64,000 nt of DNA from assembly GCA_016081115.2 (NCBI GenBank), contig JABTTQ020002540.1:434001-498000 (forward strand), in the 5' to 3' direction. Every line of letters starts with the position of its first letter. Positions within the stretch are counted from its first letter, which is position 1. Made by a program: the position numbers and the translations under genes. This document shows positions 46,987 through 59,080 of the stretch, piece by piece. Below the pieces are notes generated by a model. That model saw nothing but the letters and a program-made list of their open reading frames with translations. It was not told where the DNA came from and ran no database searches. This DNA comes from Rehmannia glutinosa (taxonomy: Eukaryota > Streptophyta > Magnoliopsida > Lamiales > Orobanchaceae).

Positions 46987-47456
46987 TTAGTAATAGATTG
47001 TGTGATCTATGTCAAAGATGCCATGTTGATGTAAGCATCAAGATCAACAAAATCACAGATTGAATGATCTTATGTACGGGGTCTATCCTATCAATTTTTT
47101 AGTGTGAGTCGCACTTTAAAACCAAGCCCCATATAACATATTCTTCCTCTTGCGAACTGTGCAGCCATGTAACAACTTTCTAATTTCTTGCTTTTAAAAT
47201 TTGAGAGATTTTAAATTTAGAGTCTTAAAAAAGTTAAAACTTTAAAAAATTAAGTGTAATAATTTTGTTTGCAAGACTGCTAAGGGAATCGATCAGGGCC
47301 CTTCTTTTTGGTGGGAGAGCTCGACCACTAGGCTTCAATTGAGAACTTTTAATTTCTTTATCTTCTTAATAAAGTTAAAAAAAACCACCCTTGTGGCAAA
47401 CATATTCAAACACACTACATTGGATTTACTCTTAACACAATATTTTATTTATTTTA
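46987..47456. other. Spacer, nothing recognised
   Basis: No supported ORF or repeat. Confidence 0.5.
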
Positions 47457-48198
47457 GGGAAAATTTTTAAAGTACCCACTATGGATAGTGGGTACTCTTT
47501 TCTACCCACTAAGATAACAAACTTTTTTTCTACCCAAATTGGCCAAATTACCTCTCCTTTAAGTTGGTGTTTTTGAATTTTGAAATTTAAGTCATAATTA
47601 TACCATTTAAAACCATATAGGAAACCGTATAAAAACCAATGAGAAAGCAAAAGTGAAAAAACAAAATAAAAGTAAAAACAAAAGTAACCCATTTCGTGCC
47701 CCAATTCGGTCAAAAGGAAGAAAAATACAAAACCCCCATTTTGTGCCCCATCGTCAAGAAGAAGAAGAAAGATAAGGAAATACCCAACCCTCATTTCGTG
47801 CCCAATGTCGTGCGAGAAGAGAAAACAAGAACATGGATTCAATCGTGCCATCGACGTCGTCCGCCTCCACCTCCGCCGTTGTTGCTTTCGTCACCGCCTC
47901 CGCACCCTCCTCCGCCGCTACCGCTCCCGTCGCCCCTTCCGAACAGGTAAGGATATATATGAGCATATCATTCCCGGCCCCTTATGTTCGAAAATACATT
48001 TTTGGTTTTAAGTTTTGAACCCTATTTATGTTAGATTCATGGATTTAGGGTTTTAGTATTCGATTTTGGTGTAGTATGGTGTATAAATTGGTGTATATAA
48101 CTTGATAATGTGAATATGGTGTATAAATTTGTGTGTTGGTTATTGTTGGATTTTGGTATAGTAAACGGTGCGGCGTGATTTGAGGTAGAAGATGATGC

Positions 48199-48368
48199 GG
48201 CACGATATAGCGCATATCGTGCATGTATCGTGCCGAAGCTTTATTTTGTCCACGATATCGTGCCCTAGGTATAATTGGGCACGATATCGTGCCCTAGGTA
48301 TATTTGGGCATGATATCGTGCCCGAGGTTTGTTTAGTGTTATTTTTGAAATCATGTCTATATCGTGCC
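48199..48368. repeat. ATCGTGCC palindrome array in intron 1
   Basis: At least four near-perfect GGCACGATATCGTGCC palindromes, spaced about 33 bp and separated by TAGGTATA-type linkers. The same array is in the relic at 5514-5690. Confidence 0.9.
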
Positions 48369-48990
48369 TCATTGTCTGCTCTTTAATTTTTGTACCTTAT
48401 CACTATATTTGTTCAATTTTTCGACAATTCATCTTGCTAAATTGCAATTAATTATTGTTGTAGGTCGGTCCACAGTGGATGAGACCTTCTTATAATCGAG
48501 ACAGGGCCCATATCACGGGGTACGTTCGACCGAGTATAATTCAGATAATCAGAGATGAGTGGGGGGAGATCGGTGGTGGTTTATATGAGCAGTTTAGACG
48601 GTCGGTTTTCGCCATTTTATTGATTTTGGGTATGACGGAGCTAGTTGTAATGCGGCACTGCATGCATTGGTTGCGATGGAGGTGTGTGTACCGGACGCTC
48701 TGGAATCAGAGTGTTGGTTCCACGTCGGAGAGCAGACTATTAGATTCTCTTGGCGTGAGTTTGCTATGATATCCAGTTTGCGGTTTTCAGGGTCCACATT
48801 TGACCCTAACAATGTTTTTGAGGTACCCGAGACTGGTATATATAGACGGTATTGGCCTCGGGGTGATCGTGTTACCGCCGCGCAGTTACGCGATCTATTT
48901 GTCGATGGCACCTTCTGTGACTCACCAGACGATGTCCTAAAGGTGGCGAAGGTGTTATTTGCCTTTTATATGACACTGTGTTTCGATGGC

Positions 48991-50535
48991 TGTTAGAGAA
49001 TTTTCTAACCGCAAGTCTACGGTGTCAAGTTTTAATATAGTGATATGAGTAGGGTTGTCGTATCCACAGGGAATGCGTGTATAAGTACCAAGTATAAATT
49101 ACCTACGCTATATTTGACAGATCAATAATATGTGGATGTCTCAATTTATAAATAAAAACAACTAGATATAACTAATCAAAATATAAACATCTAAATCTAT
49201 GGGAGAATGAATTCTAGAGGTGTGATGAATCTAGTTTTCCCTTATATTATCAATATGGTATATCAATCACAAATTACCAATTTATAAGTCAAGATTTCTA
49301 CAATAATCATTTCCTCTCTCGAGTGCCAAATGGTTTTAGATCACAATTGGGAAATCAACATCTTTATAAAATTCACCAATTGAAATCTCAATAAAAACTA
49401 TGAATCTTGGTTGATGACTTCAAAGGATTCACAAATCTCTCAATTCTATGAAATCCTAGGTTATGTTATTTCAAGGCCATGTATTCAATTACCTCTCTCA
49501 AGTGTCAAATCAAATACACCAAACACTCTAAATTATTGATCAAGTAATTTAGAAGCAATAAATCTAAATAGCACAAATATATTGGGAAATCTAGATTGAC
49601 AAACCACAATATCAAAACATAAGTTCAAACATAGATTACATCATCCCTCTAGAATTATAGTGTTTAGCTCATGATGAAAATACAAATATTAATAATCAAA
49701 TGAGAATGCATCTCAAATGATATGCAAGAAACAACAAAGAAGGAATTAAAGAGATTAAAGAAGAATCTTATCTATTTCTAGATGATAAATGTCTTCAATC
49801 TTCTTCCCCAACTCTTTCCTTGTGTCTTGGTGGTGTTGGTTTTCATCTCCAAGTGTCCTCCATGCCCTAGATCAAGACTCCCATGTATCTATTTATAGTA
49901 CCCTCCTTTTAGATCCAAAAATCGGACTTTCATTGTTTTGTGTCCGCCTACGAGCGATGCTCGAAAATGGCTGCAGGCCAAAACACAAACCTGCAGACGC
50001 CCTTTTACGTGCCGGTCTTTGCCGCCGCAGCGCCAAGAAGGGGGCACTGCAGCCCGTAGAACACTCCCGGGCGCTTGGGCGCTGCGGCTCCGCTGTTGCG
50101 CTGCAGCGCCACTATTTCGCGCTGTAGTGCCATCCAAACGTCCAAATTTGCTTTGGGTGTCTTCATAAGAGTTGTAGCCCTCGCTCTTAGCTTTCCATAG
50201 CCACTTGAATCAGCGCTATAGAAATTTTGTAGAGAAAGTTATGACTAAAATACTAAAACCTACCAGTGCTAGAAATTCCAGACGCGTTTGGACGTTTCTT
50301 CAAATCAATCTTTCGTTGTTTGATCATCCTTGCTTCTTTTGACACACGACTCATTAAAATGACTCTAGACTCAATATAATTGGCCCTCAACATGGATTGG
50401 CCTCTCAAATGACTCGAAACAATAGAAATTAATGCCTAACCTATGAGATATAACAAAAACGACTCAAAATACTAAAAAACAACACAAAACTCAAGTCTAG
50501 GAAGCCCAAATCAATGGTATAAAACCAAGTGAACA
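48991..50535 (-). mobile_element. Athila-type solo LTR, reverse orientation
   Basis: TGTTAGAGAATTT to AGTGAACA, 1545 bp. ATGGC at 48986-48990 and 50536-50540 is a 5-bp target duplication, and the host reading frame continues in phase on the far side. Read in reverse, the end (TCCACAGGGAATG, CTACGGTG, ACCGCAAG) resembles the 3' end of the Athila-like LTR at 57360-57430. A reversed CTATTTATA box lies at 49889-49897, with GCGCTGCAGCGC-like motifs at 49965-50128 upstream of it. Confidence 0.92.
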
Positions 50536-51769
50536 ATGGCCGACAGACCGCAGTGGACCGTTGGCTGTGGTTTTTGATCGAGGACGATGCACAGTGGGAG
50601 GCTTTCCCTTGGGGGAAATACTCATTTCAGATATTGATGTATTATCATTTTTATGGGGCCACTTATGTCTTGCTGGTACGTATATTTTTTAATTTTATTT
50701 ATATTTGTACTTAGTTTTTTAAATATTTAAAAAATCTTATTTTCACACTTATCAATGTTCTAACAGATTTGGGCATTCGAGGCGATACCTCGCCTGGGTA
50801 ATGCCTGGGCGACTCAAGTATCCGACACCCGGTTGCCTAGGTGCCTCCGTTGGAGGTTTCCGAAGACCACCGTTGACATGATAGATTTTTTCTTTGACAC
50901 GGTATGCATTAACATTATTTATTTATTTATTTATTTATTTAATAAATTATTTTTTATTAATTTATTTATATATTTATTTATAGGCTTTAGTGTGTCATGA
51001 GATACTGGATCCGACTGAGGAGGAGCTCCAACAGATATATATGGAGCGAGTCGATGATCCAGTTATTTTGTTAGGTCCTCCTGAGTTCATCCTGAGGGAG
51101 AACCAGTTTTTAGGTGCTAGGAGGGGCAGAGACAGATATATGATTACAAATTAAATGCCCCACCCCTATTCGCAGAGAGGAGTGTCGAGAGGCAGAGGCA
51201 GCGGCGATGCTAGGGGCGAGGGGGGGCGGGGAGAGGTAGAGCCAATTCAGAGGCCGACACTCTACACCTACGAATCAGAGGTCGGAGAAGCGGCATAGGA
51301 CAAATGGCCTATCATCCCATTGGGCTGATGATCCTTTAGATGGCGGATAGATGACGATCATTTGGGCAGGCAAATGCACGTGTTGATCCATCCGTCATGC
51401 GAGTACGCGCGATGATCCATCGATCCGCCAGGATACTCGTGTTGATCCATCGTCCGGGCGACAGATATCCGCCCCGATGCGGATGTTATGCATGAGGAGA
51501 TTAGGCGATTCGAGAGATGCATAGGGAGCGGTTCGCTCGACAGTCACCGATCGATGATGTCGTTTCTCGATTAGAGACTGTCATCATCTCGAGAGGAGGG
51601 TTCTCGCTTGGAAAGATGCCTAGATCAGGAGATAGGTCGGGTTCCGGACCTTATTCAGGAGGAGATTAGACGTCTATTCCCATACATTGATCAGTACGAT
51701 GACTTCGTGCATGGAAGACAGAGATATCCGAGCCAGTCATCACAGCAGACGCCACCGTCGACTACCCTT

Positions 51770-51955
51770 CCGGCAGTGTCGACTCCTCCTCCTCCTCCTC
51801 CGGCCATGTCGACTCCTCCTCCTCCTCCAGCCATGTCGACTCTTCCTCCTCCTCCTCCGGCCATGTCGACTCCTCCTCATCCTCTGGCAGTGTCGACTCT
51901 TCCTACTCCTCCTCCAGCCATGTCGACTCCTCTTCCTCCTCTGGCATTGTCGACT
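51770..51955 (+). repeat. Coding minisatellite, CCATGTCGACTCCTCCTCC units
   Basis: About seven units of ~27 bp encode AMSTPPPPP-like repeats in the MULE peptidase gene. Confidence 0.85.
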
Positions 51956-53423
51956 TCTTTATGCCATTGTCAACTCCTATTATGCCTGTGTTAGCACATT
52001 CTCCGCGACCAAGAGTGTCAGTCACGATTCCGAGGCCATTGTCGTCTCCTCTTCGAGCTCCCTCTCCGACACTCGTGGTCTCTGGTCCACGAGCGCCCTC
52101 TCCAGCTGTGCCCTCACCGCCTACTCCCTTCATCCAAGTTCGGGATAGCACTGGCCGTGCCTCATTCGCGCACCCATTCGGGGATCCTAGGTCTCAGCCG
52201 GACGAGCGAGAGAGGAGTATACCCGCTTCTTAGAGTCTAATGAAGAGTAAGTATTAAATATTTTTGCATTTGTCTTGTCGTCTTAGTATTAGCATATTAT
52301 ATTAGTGCAATGTCTTAATATTTGAGGTCCAATGCGTTGTTAGAACGTGGGGCTAATGTACCTTATTGGGCCATCATTTTTTAAGGAAATGGCGGATCCA
52401 AAGGTTGAGTTGGAGAACGATGTAAGTTTCTTAAATTTTTGTATTATTTAGTTGATGAATATTTTATTTATTTCATATTGATTAATATCGATTTCTTTCA
52501 TTTATGTGCATCATATAAATGCATACCTATCCATACTACAGTCCGATCCCCAGTTTCTTGGGGTTGAGCCTCATGAGAAGCAAGTGGGGACTTATAGGAT
52601 TGTATCTATGATATTTTCGGTTAGTTTATTTATTATGTGTCTCGCATTTTACTATAAACTTAATAAATGATATTTATTAACTTATAAATATTTTTCAATG
52701 TGTACGATTCCATACAGCTTATATGGAATCATATACATGCTATGGATCCTGCTGACACAGTATATGACCCAGCGGCCATGGATGTGATTCCTCCCGGACA
52801 GGAGCTGGATGAGTTGGTTAGGGTTGTCCAGCACGGATCTCCAGGATGGGGTAATCCTGGTTCGTGGAGTGCCGTACCGCAGGTACACTTGAATTTATTT
52901 ATTTTTTTGGCTAGTTTATTCATTTTTTTCATTCAAAATTTTCAATTATTTACTGATTTTGTTTTTTCCCCAGGTGTACATGATCGTGAATTTATCGGGC
53001 CATTTTGTCGTGTGCAGACTGGATCTCCGTAGAGCCAAAGTATATATGTACGATTTTGTACGTTCCCGATACACAGATGATACTTTTGCCAATCGGGTAG
53101 CCGGCACATGTCCACTCCATCGCATGCTCCCATGTGTACTCATTCGCACTGGCTACTACGACGACATACGTATGGAGCCCGTCCGCCGCGAGTGGGACGT
53201 TGTCCCTGTGCTGGCGAAAGATTGTTATTTGCATAACGACACCACCAGTTGTGGTGTATTTGCCATATATTCCGTCATTAATTGTATCACGAAGAAGATT
53301 AATAGGAAGCATGTGCAGGAGTCGATTCCCGAGATAAGGAAGACGATGGCACAAAAAGTTTACCAGTACAGTACAGATAGTAGTACTTTGGAGTTGTAGT
53401 ACATTTTTATTGTATATCTTGTA

Positions 53424-53645
53424 AATATTTTGAGTTATTTAAATTAAATATTTATTTTGCATGATTTTTCTTAATTTGTTTAACAAAAACAAGAATTTGA
53501 TTATCAAAAAAAATTACAAAAAAAATTATAGGCATGATATATCGTGCCCAATATAATATCTTATAAATATTTTGAGTTATTTAAATTAAATATTTATTTT
53601 GCATGATTTTTCTTAATTTGTTTAACAAAAACAAGAATTTTATTA
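53424..53645 (+). repeat. Direct repeat downstream of the peptidase gene
   Basis: The ~80-bp segment starting AAATATTTTGAGTTATTTAAA occurs at ~53424-53503 and again at ~53563-53642. Confidence 0.9.
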
Positions 53646-53758
53646 TAAAAAAAATTACAAAAAAATTATAGGCACGATATCGTGCCTAATTATATTGGGC
53701 ACGATATCGTGCCTTATTATTAGGCACGATATATCGTGCCCCTCTTATATTGGGGCAC
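53528..53758. repeat. ATCGTGCC palindrome array between the convergent genes
   Basis: Copies of GGCACGATATCGTGCC and the variant GGCATGATATATCGTGCC lie just after the peptidase gene's stop and before the transposase gene's 3' end. Confidence 0.9.
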
Positions 53759-53839
53759 AAATGACTACCGACTTGATTAACATATATTTAAATGACTACT
53801 GAGTTTCTGCTCTTAGTGTGTTTTTCTAACATATCGTTA

Positions 53840-55891
53840 CAGTTGAAATAATTTTTGCCTAATTTTCATCATCCGGACGTCTCGGGCATCTTCTACGGGT
53901 ATGATCATCTGCTCGACATATTCCACATTTCTTCTTACTACGCACTTGTCTCGAAGGCCCCGGGCTGTATTCTTGAGGCACTTTCGCTCATCAAGCAATG
54001 ACATAGTGCATTTGACGCAATTGTGGCCAAGCACCCCCACACCTTGAACAAATTTGACTCTTACGTGAACGATTACTTGATGATTCAACGGTGAGTGAAC
54101 TCTACTTTGTCTAGGATGACACCGCTTGTCTCGGGTTATTTGGAGGGTTGCATACTAATTCTCGCACCTCTTGTGGTAGAACCCATTCACTCGGATCAGG
54201 AACTGGTAAAACTTCATCCGCCCACATTTGTTGAACATTTTCATTTTTATAATAATGGGCAACAAATGAATAGATATTGAGGTTCGCTTTTTCTCGCACA
54301 AATAAACAAACAATTATGTGAAAATATTGAAGCGAATTATGTGAAAATATTGATATAAATTTTAAATTTGTTTATACCTAATCGCTGCAGATGCATGGGC
54401 GCAAGGCATCAATTCATATTCAAATTTTCGACAGCTGCACGTTCTTTGGGATAAGTCAACCAAATAGGTCTTTGTTCCATCTTTCACTTTGTACTTCACA
54501 TTACTAAGACATTGTACATCCATTCTACGACCTATCTCAACTGCATCACTTAATCTTTTGGTTGCTTCAAGTGTGAGCTCTTGATCTCTTTCATTAGCAG
54601 TAGTGCGTCGTTCATAAAACCACTTTTCAATAATAGTCCGAGCACACTCAAGCCACGAGAACAAACAGGTAACTTTCGGCCCATAATAACCGACTATTGA
54701 AGCTCTCACCGTGAGTTTGATGTCATGAACCCATAATGCTAGGACATGACACTTAACTCGAGACCATCTGTCTTCCCCTGCACGTTCTAACTTCTTAAAT
54801 GCACCCGTCTCACTAGCAACTTTTATGTTTTCAAAATACTTATCATAATCTTTACGGCGGTATGAATATGTTGCGTTCCTAAATATTGCTACTATATGTT
54901 GACCGTATTGAGCCAAATTACTCGCAAATGATAAGTGCAAAACCCTTGTGATGCTTCCGGGTATCTTCGCTTTTATGGCATTATCGATACTCTTGTCTTT
55001 GATCGAAACAATCGAGAGATCACGAGGGCAATTATAAACATCTCTCAACTGTCTCAAAAACCATGTCCATGATTCGTCGTTTTCAACATCCCCAATTCTA
55101 ACCGCAAGTGGGAAAATCTGTTCATTACCATCTTTTGTTACGACCACAAACAATATTCCCGGTACTTGCCTTTAAGGTGTGTTCCATCAATCACAAAAGC
55201 TGCTCGGGCATTATTCTGGAATCCAGTGATTGATGCATGCAAAGCAAAAAACACGTACTTGAATCTATTAAAATTATTCGACTTCCATCTAGTTACCGAT
55301 CCGGGATTCATTAAATTCAACATGTGTAAGTGTGCCGAAATTAGATTGAATGACTTGTTGCTATCTCCATATATCAACCCAAATGCATGATGCTTAACAC
55401 TCAACGCAACATTATAACTCATTTTAAGCCCATGTCGCGATTCCAACTCCGCTATCATATCTCTTGGCACGAGCGCAGAATGTTCCACTAGTAATCTAGA
55501 TGCAAAAATACGCATCTACTACTTTAGAATGCACCCGCCTAGATGCATTGTCATTCAAATTTAACCCACATCTATGGTGTTTGTCAAACTTCCCTACTCT
55601 CCAAATACCATCTTTTCCATATGCACGCATTCGAAAAGGGCATCGTTCATACTTGCATATTGCATGAAAACGAGTCTTATCTGAGCGTTTAACTCGATAC
55701 TCGACTTGATTTTCAAGGTGATCCATGCCTAGTGCGATCTCCAATTCAGTTTTGCTCATGTATGTTGCTCCTTGGTGCAATGTCCCACCAGATGCTTCCA
55801 ATCTAGCAGGTTCTTTGGGAGAAACCGAAACATGCGAGAGTGCACCAGGAATTACCCAACTTCGTCCTGTGGGCACTATTGTTTCAGCCAT
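53840..55891 (-). pseudogene. MUDR-type MULE transposase, frameshifted
   Basis: It starts at 55891 (MAETIVP). The DNA-binding MuDR domain covers ~55500-55800 (RFHAICKYERCPFRM), the MULE catalytic domain ~54700-55400 (AAFVIDGTHLKGKY holds the first Asp), and a SWIM zinc finger lies near 54400-54450 (CSCRKFEYELMPCAH). After an intron (donor GTATAA near 54378) come NIYSFVAHYY and two zinc-knuckle-like parts. Frameshifts occur near 55505, 55145 and 54030. Where family members have VSDRxxSI, this copy has VSIKDKSI, so the second catalytic Asp appears replaced. It is not functional as read. Confidence 0.85.
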
Positions 55892-56038
55892 ATTGTCTCT
55901 ATGGATATCTGGATGTATGTTAGTGATAGGTGTGAGTTTTGCATGTATTTTGAGGTATAATTATGACAAATATGGTGATTAGACATGCATAAACTCATAT
56001 GAAATGGTTTGTATTCACTCTTTGTGGGAAAGATATTA

Positions 56039-57449
56039 TGCTTTGCTCGTTTTGTAGGAATTTAATGATATTTGAAGTAATTTGGAGACAAATACGAGCA
56101 TCGTGAAGTAGAAACACCAAGAATCGAGTGAACGTACGAGATTAGAAGCCACAATAAGAAGAAGTGGAACAAATAAGGCCAAAATAGAGAATGCACGGGT
56201 AGGGCGCGTGCTTGGGCGCGCCCGTGCGTCCATGGGAAGGAAGAATTGTGGTTTCGGCAAGACGCACGGGTAACCCGTGCGTATACGCACCACCCGTGCG
56301 CCACTGAAGATTTTGAAGTTGCCTACGACAATGCGCATGGGTAACCCGTGCGTGGATGCACGACCCATGCACTGGTTGGTGAAAAGCAGGACTTGGCCTA
56401 CGGCATGACGCACGGGTAACCCATGCGTGTACGCACGACCCGTGCATCCCTGTTGTAATGCAGCATTATGACAGCAATGTGCCCTAAACTTTCTAAAAGG
56501 TATATAAGCTCTTTTTGGGGCGCACACCAGGGACATTCTGACATTCTTTGGCTATAGCACACAAGACAATGTTCTATTCTTTCAAGAAGACATCAAGAAG
56601 ACAATCGGGTCGCATCGGAGCTTGAGGAACGAAGATACATCGAGAGATTGTCGACTTTCCTAAGTTTTTCTTGCTTCTCTTGTATTTGAATCTTTTATTT
56701 GAACTTAGCATGGCTTTGAACAATTTGTCTATAAGTTGTTTAGATATCATGTGTAGCTAAACTCTTGAGATTTCTGAGTTTTGGAAGTAGATTGATGAAC
56801 TCTTGTTGAATGTTTTAATCTTGGTTAAAGTTATTGTCTTGAAGCCTATTTGAGTACTTTGAGCTTATTCTTGTTTTATCACTTGGCCAATGATTTAGCA
56901 TGTTTGATATATTGATTCATAATTCGAGAGATGAGTTTCAATATTAGATCTTGAGTACTTGACACGAATATTTGCATGAATCGAGAGGTTGGTAAATATT
57001 TGGGAGGACATTTGATCTTTTGAACTTTTGGGAGTTGAATATCTCATGTTGAGTAGAGATGCTAGCATAGATATTTCAATCTACATTTTATATGCATCTC
57101 GAGATGGAGGATAAAATAGTTTTGTTATCGTCTTATAGGAATATTGATAATAACTTGACTTTGATTAAATCGGACAACAAGAGGGATAATAATCGAAACC
57201 TTAACCCGGGAATCCATTTTATTATCTTGATACTTCTATTATTCTCATTGTCTTGATCTTGTGTTGCTAGTAGTCTCAATTGTCTTAATCTCACAACAAT
57301 CATCCAATTACGACCGTCTAAATAAAAATAATACTATCTTAGTTCGATACTTAGCATATTAATTTATTAATCTCCGTGGATACGACCTTGCCACCCTATT
57401 CTATAAACTACACCGTACACTTGCGGTGAAGCTAAAAATAAGGCGAACA
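56039..57449 (+). repeat. 5' LTR of an Athila-like Ty3/Gypsy element
   Basis: The right end GGCGAACA is fixed by the tRNA-Asp PBS. The left end TGCTTTGCTCG is a TG that fits where MULE sequence stops, but it is tentative. U3 has four ~75-bp units of ACGCACGGGTAACCCGTGCGT ... ACGCACCACCCGTGC at 56180-56450 (each motif given in part), then TATATAAG at 56501. Confidence 0.7.
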
Positions 57450-57455
57450 AGTTTT

Positions 57456-57473
57456 TGGCGCCGTTGCCGGGGA
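57456..57473 (+). promoter_or_regulatory. Primer binding site, tRNA-Asp type
   Basis: TGGCGCCGTTGCCGGGGA, 6 nt after the LTR end, is the classic Athila/Tat primer site. Confidence 0.95.
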
Positions 57474-57610
57474 CTAATATAATTTTTGGTGCTAATATTG
57501 CGATAGATAGAATTATTCTTAATTTAGACATTTTTATTTTTTTTATATTTTTGTTTGACTTTAATCCTTCATTATTTGACTTTTTTCTTTTAGTTTGGTC
57601 CAGGTAGTGC

Positions 57611-59038
57611 ATGAACACTTGCTCTAGGCGAGGAGAGTTAATACCTCTCACACCGGAAGTTGAGGCTTTCGCAAGGAGAATCAGTGCAACTACTAGACGG
57701 GTTGAAAGACAACAAAATCAGATTATGGGGGATGCGGAAGAAGAAAATAGGGGTAACAATGGGATCAACAGGATCAACGAGTTACCAATACCGGTTCAAC
57801 ATCAAGCCATCCGTGATTACTTTCGACCACAAACGAATCGTAATTACGGGGGTATTGCTCATATTCCGATAAATGCCAACAACTTGGAGCTAAAACCGGT
57901 ACTGATAAACATGGTACAACAGAACCAGTTTGGGGGTTTCGCAACCGAATATCCTAATTCCCATCTTGCGAATTTTATCCAAATATGCAACACGATAAAA
58001 ATGAATGGAGTCTCGGATGACGCCATAAGATTGCACCTATTCCATATCTCTTTGAGGGATAAGGCAAGGAATTGGTTGGGTACTTTGACGCAAGGAAGTG
58101 TGAGCACGTGGGACGACTTGAGCCAAAAGTTTTTGTTTAAATTCTTTGCATCGAGCAAAACTTAGCAGCTCAAAAGCGAGATTACACAATTCTGACATTT
58201 TGACTCCGAGCCTTTGTACGAGGCTTGGGAACGATTTCGGGATTTGCTAAGAAGATGTCCACAACACGGTTTTTCGGAGGATCAACAATTGTGTTTCTTC
58301 TACAATGGTTTGATGGGGCAAACGAGGGCCTTTGTTAATGCCGCAGCGGGAGGAGCATTATTGGCAACGTTTCCGCAAGACGCCTTAAATCTTCTTGAAG
58401 AAATGGCCATGAACAGTTACCAGTGGCCATCTGAGAGATCCAATGTACAACGAGTGGCTGGAATTTCGGATTCAGATCCAATTAAGGTGTTGACTGCGCA
58501 AATGGCGGCATTGACAAACCATTTGAGTGTTTTTACGAAAGGGCTAGAAGCAAGCATGAGCACAAGTAGTGAAGTCCCTCTATATCCGATGGAGGAGGTC
58601 AATTATGTGAATAACCGGAATTTCAACAATTTTTGGAACAATTCAAACCCAACACACTACCATCCGGGCTTGAGGAACCATGGAAATTTTTCTTATGCCA
58701 ATACAAAGAATGTGTTGCAACCACTGTCGGGGTTCAATGCGTCAAATGGAGATACTAATGCAGAAGGCAAATCATCTTTGGAGGATGCACTCACCTCGTT
58801 CCTAAATCAATCAAGTGCATTCATGAGTGATACGAGGAGCCGCTTCGCAAGGAAAGACTCAAGGATGGATAAGATGGAGCTACAAATGACACAGATGGCC
58901 AGTTCGATAAAAAAATCTCAAGACCTAAGTAGGCAAATTAGCTACAGTTTTTTGTGGGTAACATCACAAGGGTCAATTTCCAAGCAATACGGAGGTCAAC
59001 CCGAGGGAACATTGCAATGCCATCCATGTGTGGGGTGA
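57611..59038 (+). pseudogene. Athila-like gag, two in-frame stops
   Basis: It encodes the capsid precursor. The retrotransposon gag core reads HLFHISLRDKARNWLGTL, then WDDLSQKFLFKFF, and continues after stops at 58162 and 58193 with YEAWERFRDLLRRCPQHGF and a QLCFFYNGL segment. The two stops lie in the same frame about 31 bp apart, so only point changes separate the halves. The C-terminal part (58700-59000) is Asn/Ser-rich with a helical segment. It cannot be translated through. Confidence 0.85.
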
Positions 59039-59080
59039 AAAAGAGAATGAAGAGTCTGAAAATGCTGATATTGGTGTGAC

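Larger units (their letters stand above)
47833..53399 (+). pseudogene. MULE-borne DUF1985 + Ulp1-like cysteine peptidase gene, decayed
   Basis: Genes of this kind in plant MULEs fuse a DUF1985-like region to a C48 (SUMO-protease-like) domain; their role is not settled. Exon 1 is 47833-47946 (MDSIVP, Ala/Ser/Pro-rich). The next exon starts at 48464 and holds a DUF1985-like part (ESECWFHVGEQ, FSWREFAMISSL); it needs a one-base shift near 48605. Further exons run 50536-50675, 50767-50901 and 50984-51153 with GT-AG borders. A Pro/Ser tandem region (51770-51950) and small exons near 52386 and 52543 follow. The peptidase part (about 52690-52880 and 52974-53399) shows SGHFVVCRLDL (His), VYMYDF (Asp) and TTSCGVFAIY (Cys). 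The usual Gln before the Cys is not obvious. A solo LTR interrupts it. Confidence 0.75.
47457..56038 (+). mobile_element. Large MULE with DUF1985/Ulp1-type gene and MUDR transposase, right end not seen
   Basis: The left end GGGAAAATTTTTAAAGTACCC matches the terminal fragment at 6193. The two genes converge: the Ulp1-type gene on plus, the transposase on minus, as mudrA/mudrB do in MuDR. A solo LTR is inserted at 48991, and an Athila-like element starts at 56039, so the right terminal repeat should lie beyond the window or is lost. Both genes have frame lesions. Confidence 0.8.

Noticed and set aside
51687..52148. Leu/Arg-rich and Pro-rich alternative frames
   Set aside because: All frames over the CCTCCTCCT minisatellite are open; only the frame in line with the MULE gene is kept.
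56062..56536. Minus-strand ORFs of 80-166 codons
   Set aside because: They are the translated repeat units of the Athila-like LTR; frame openness comes from GC-rich tandem units.
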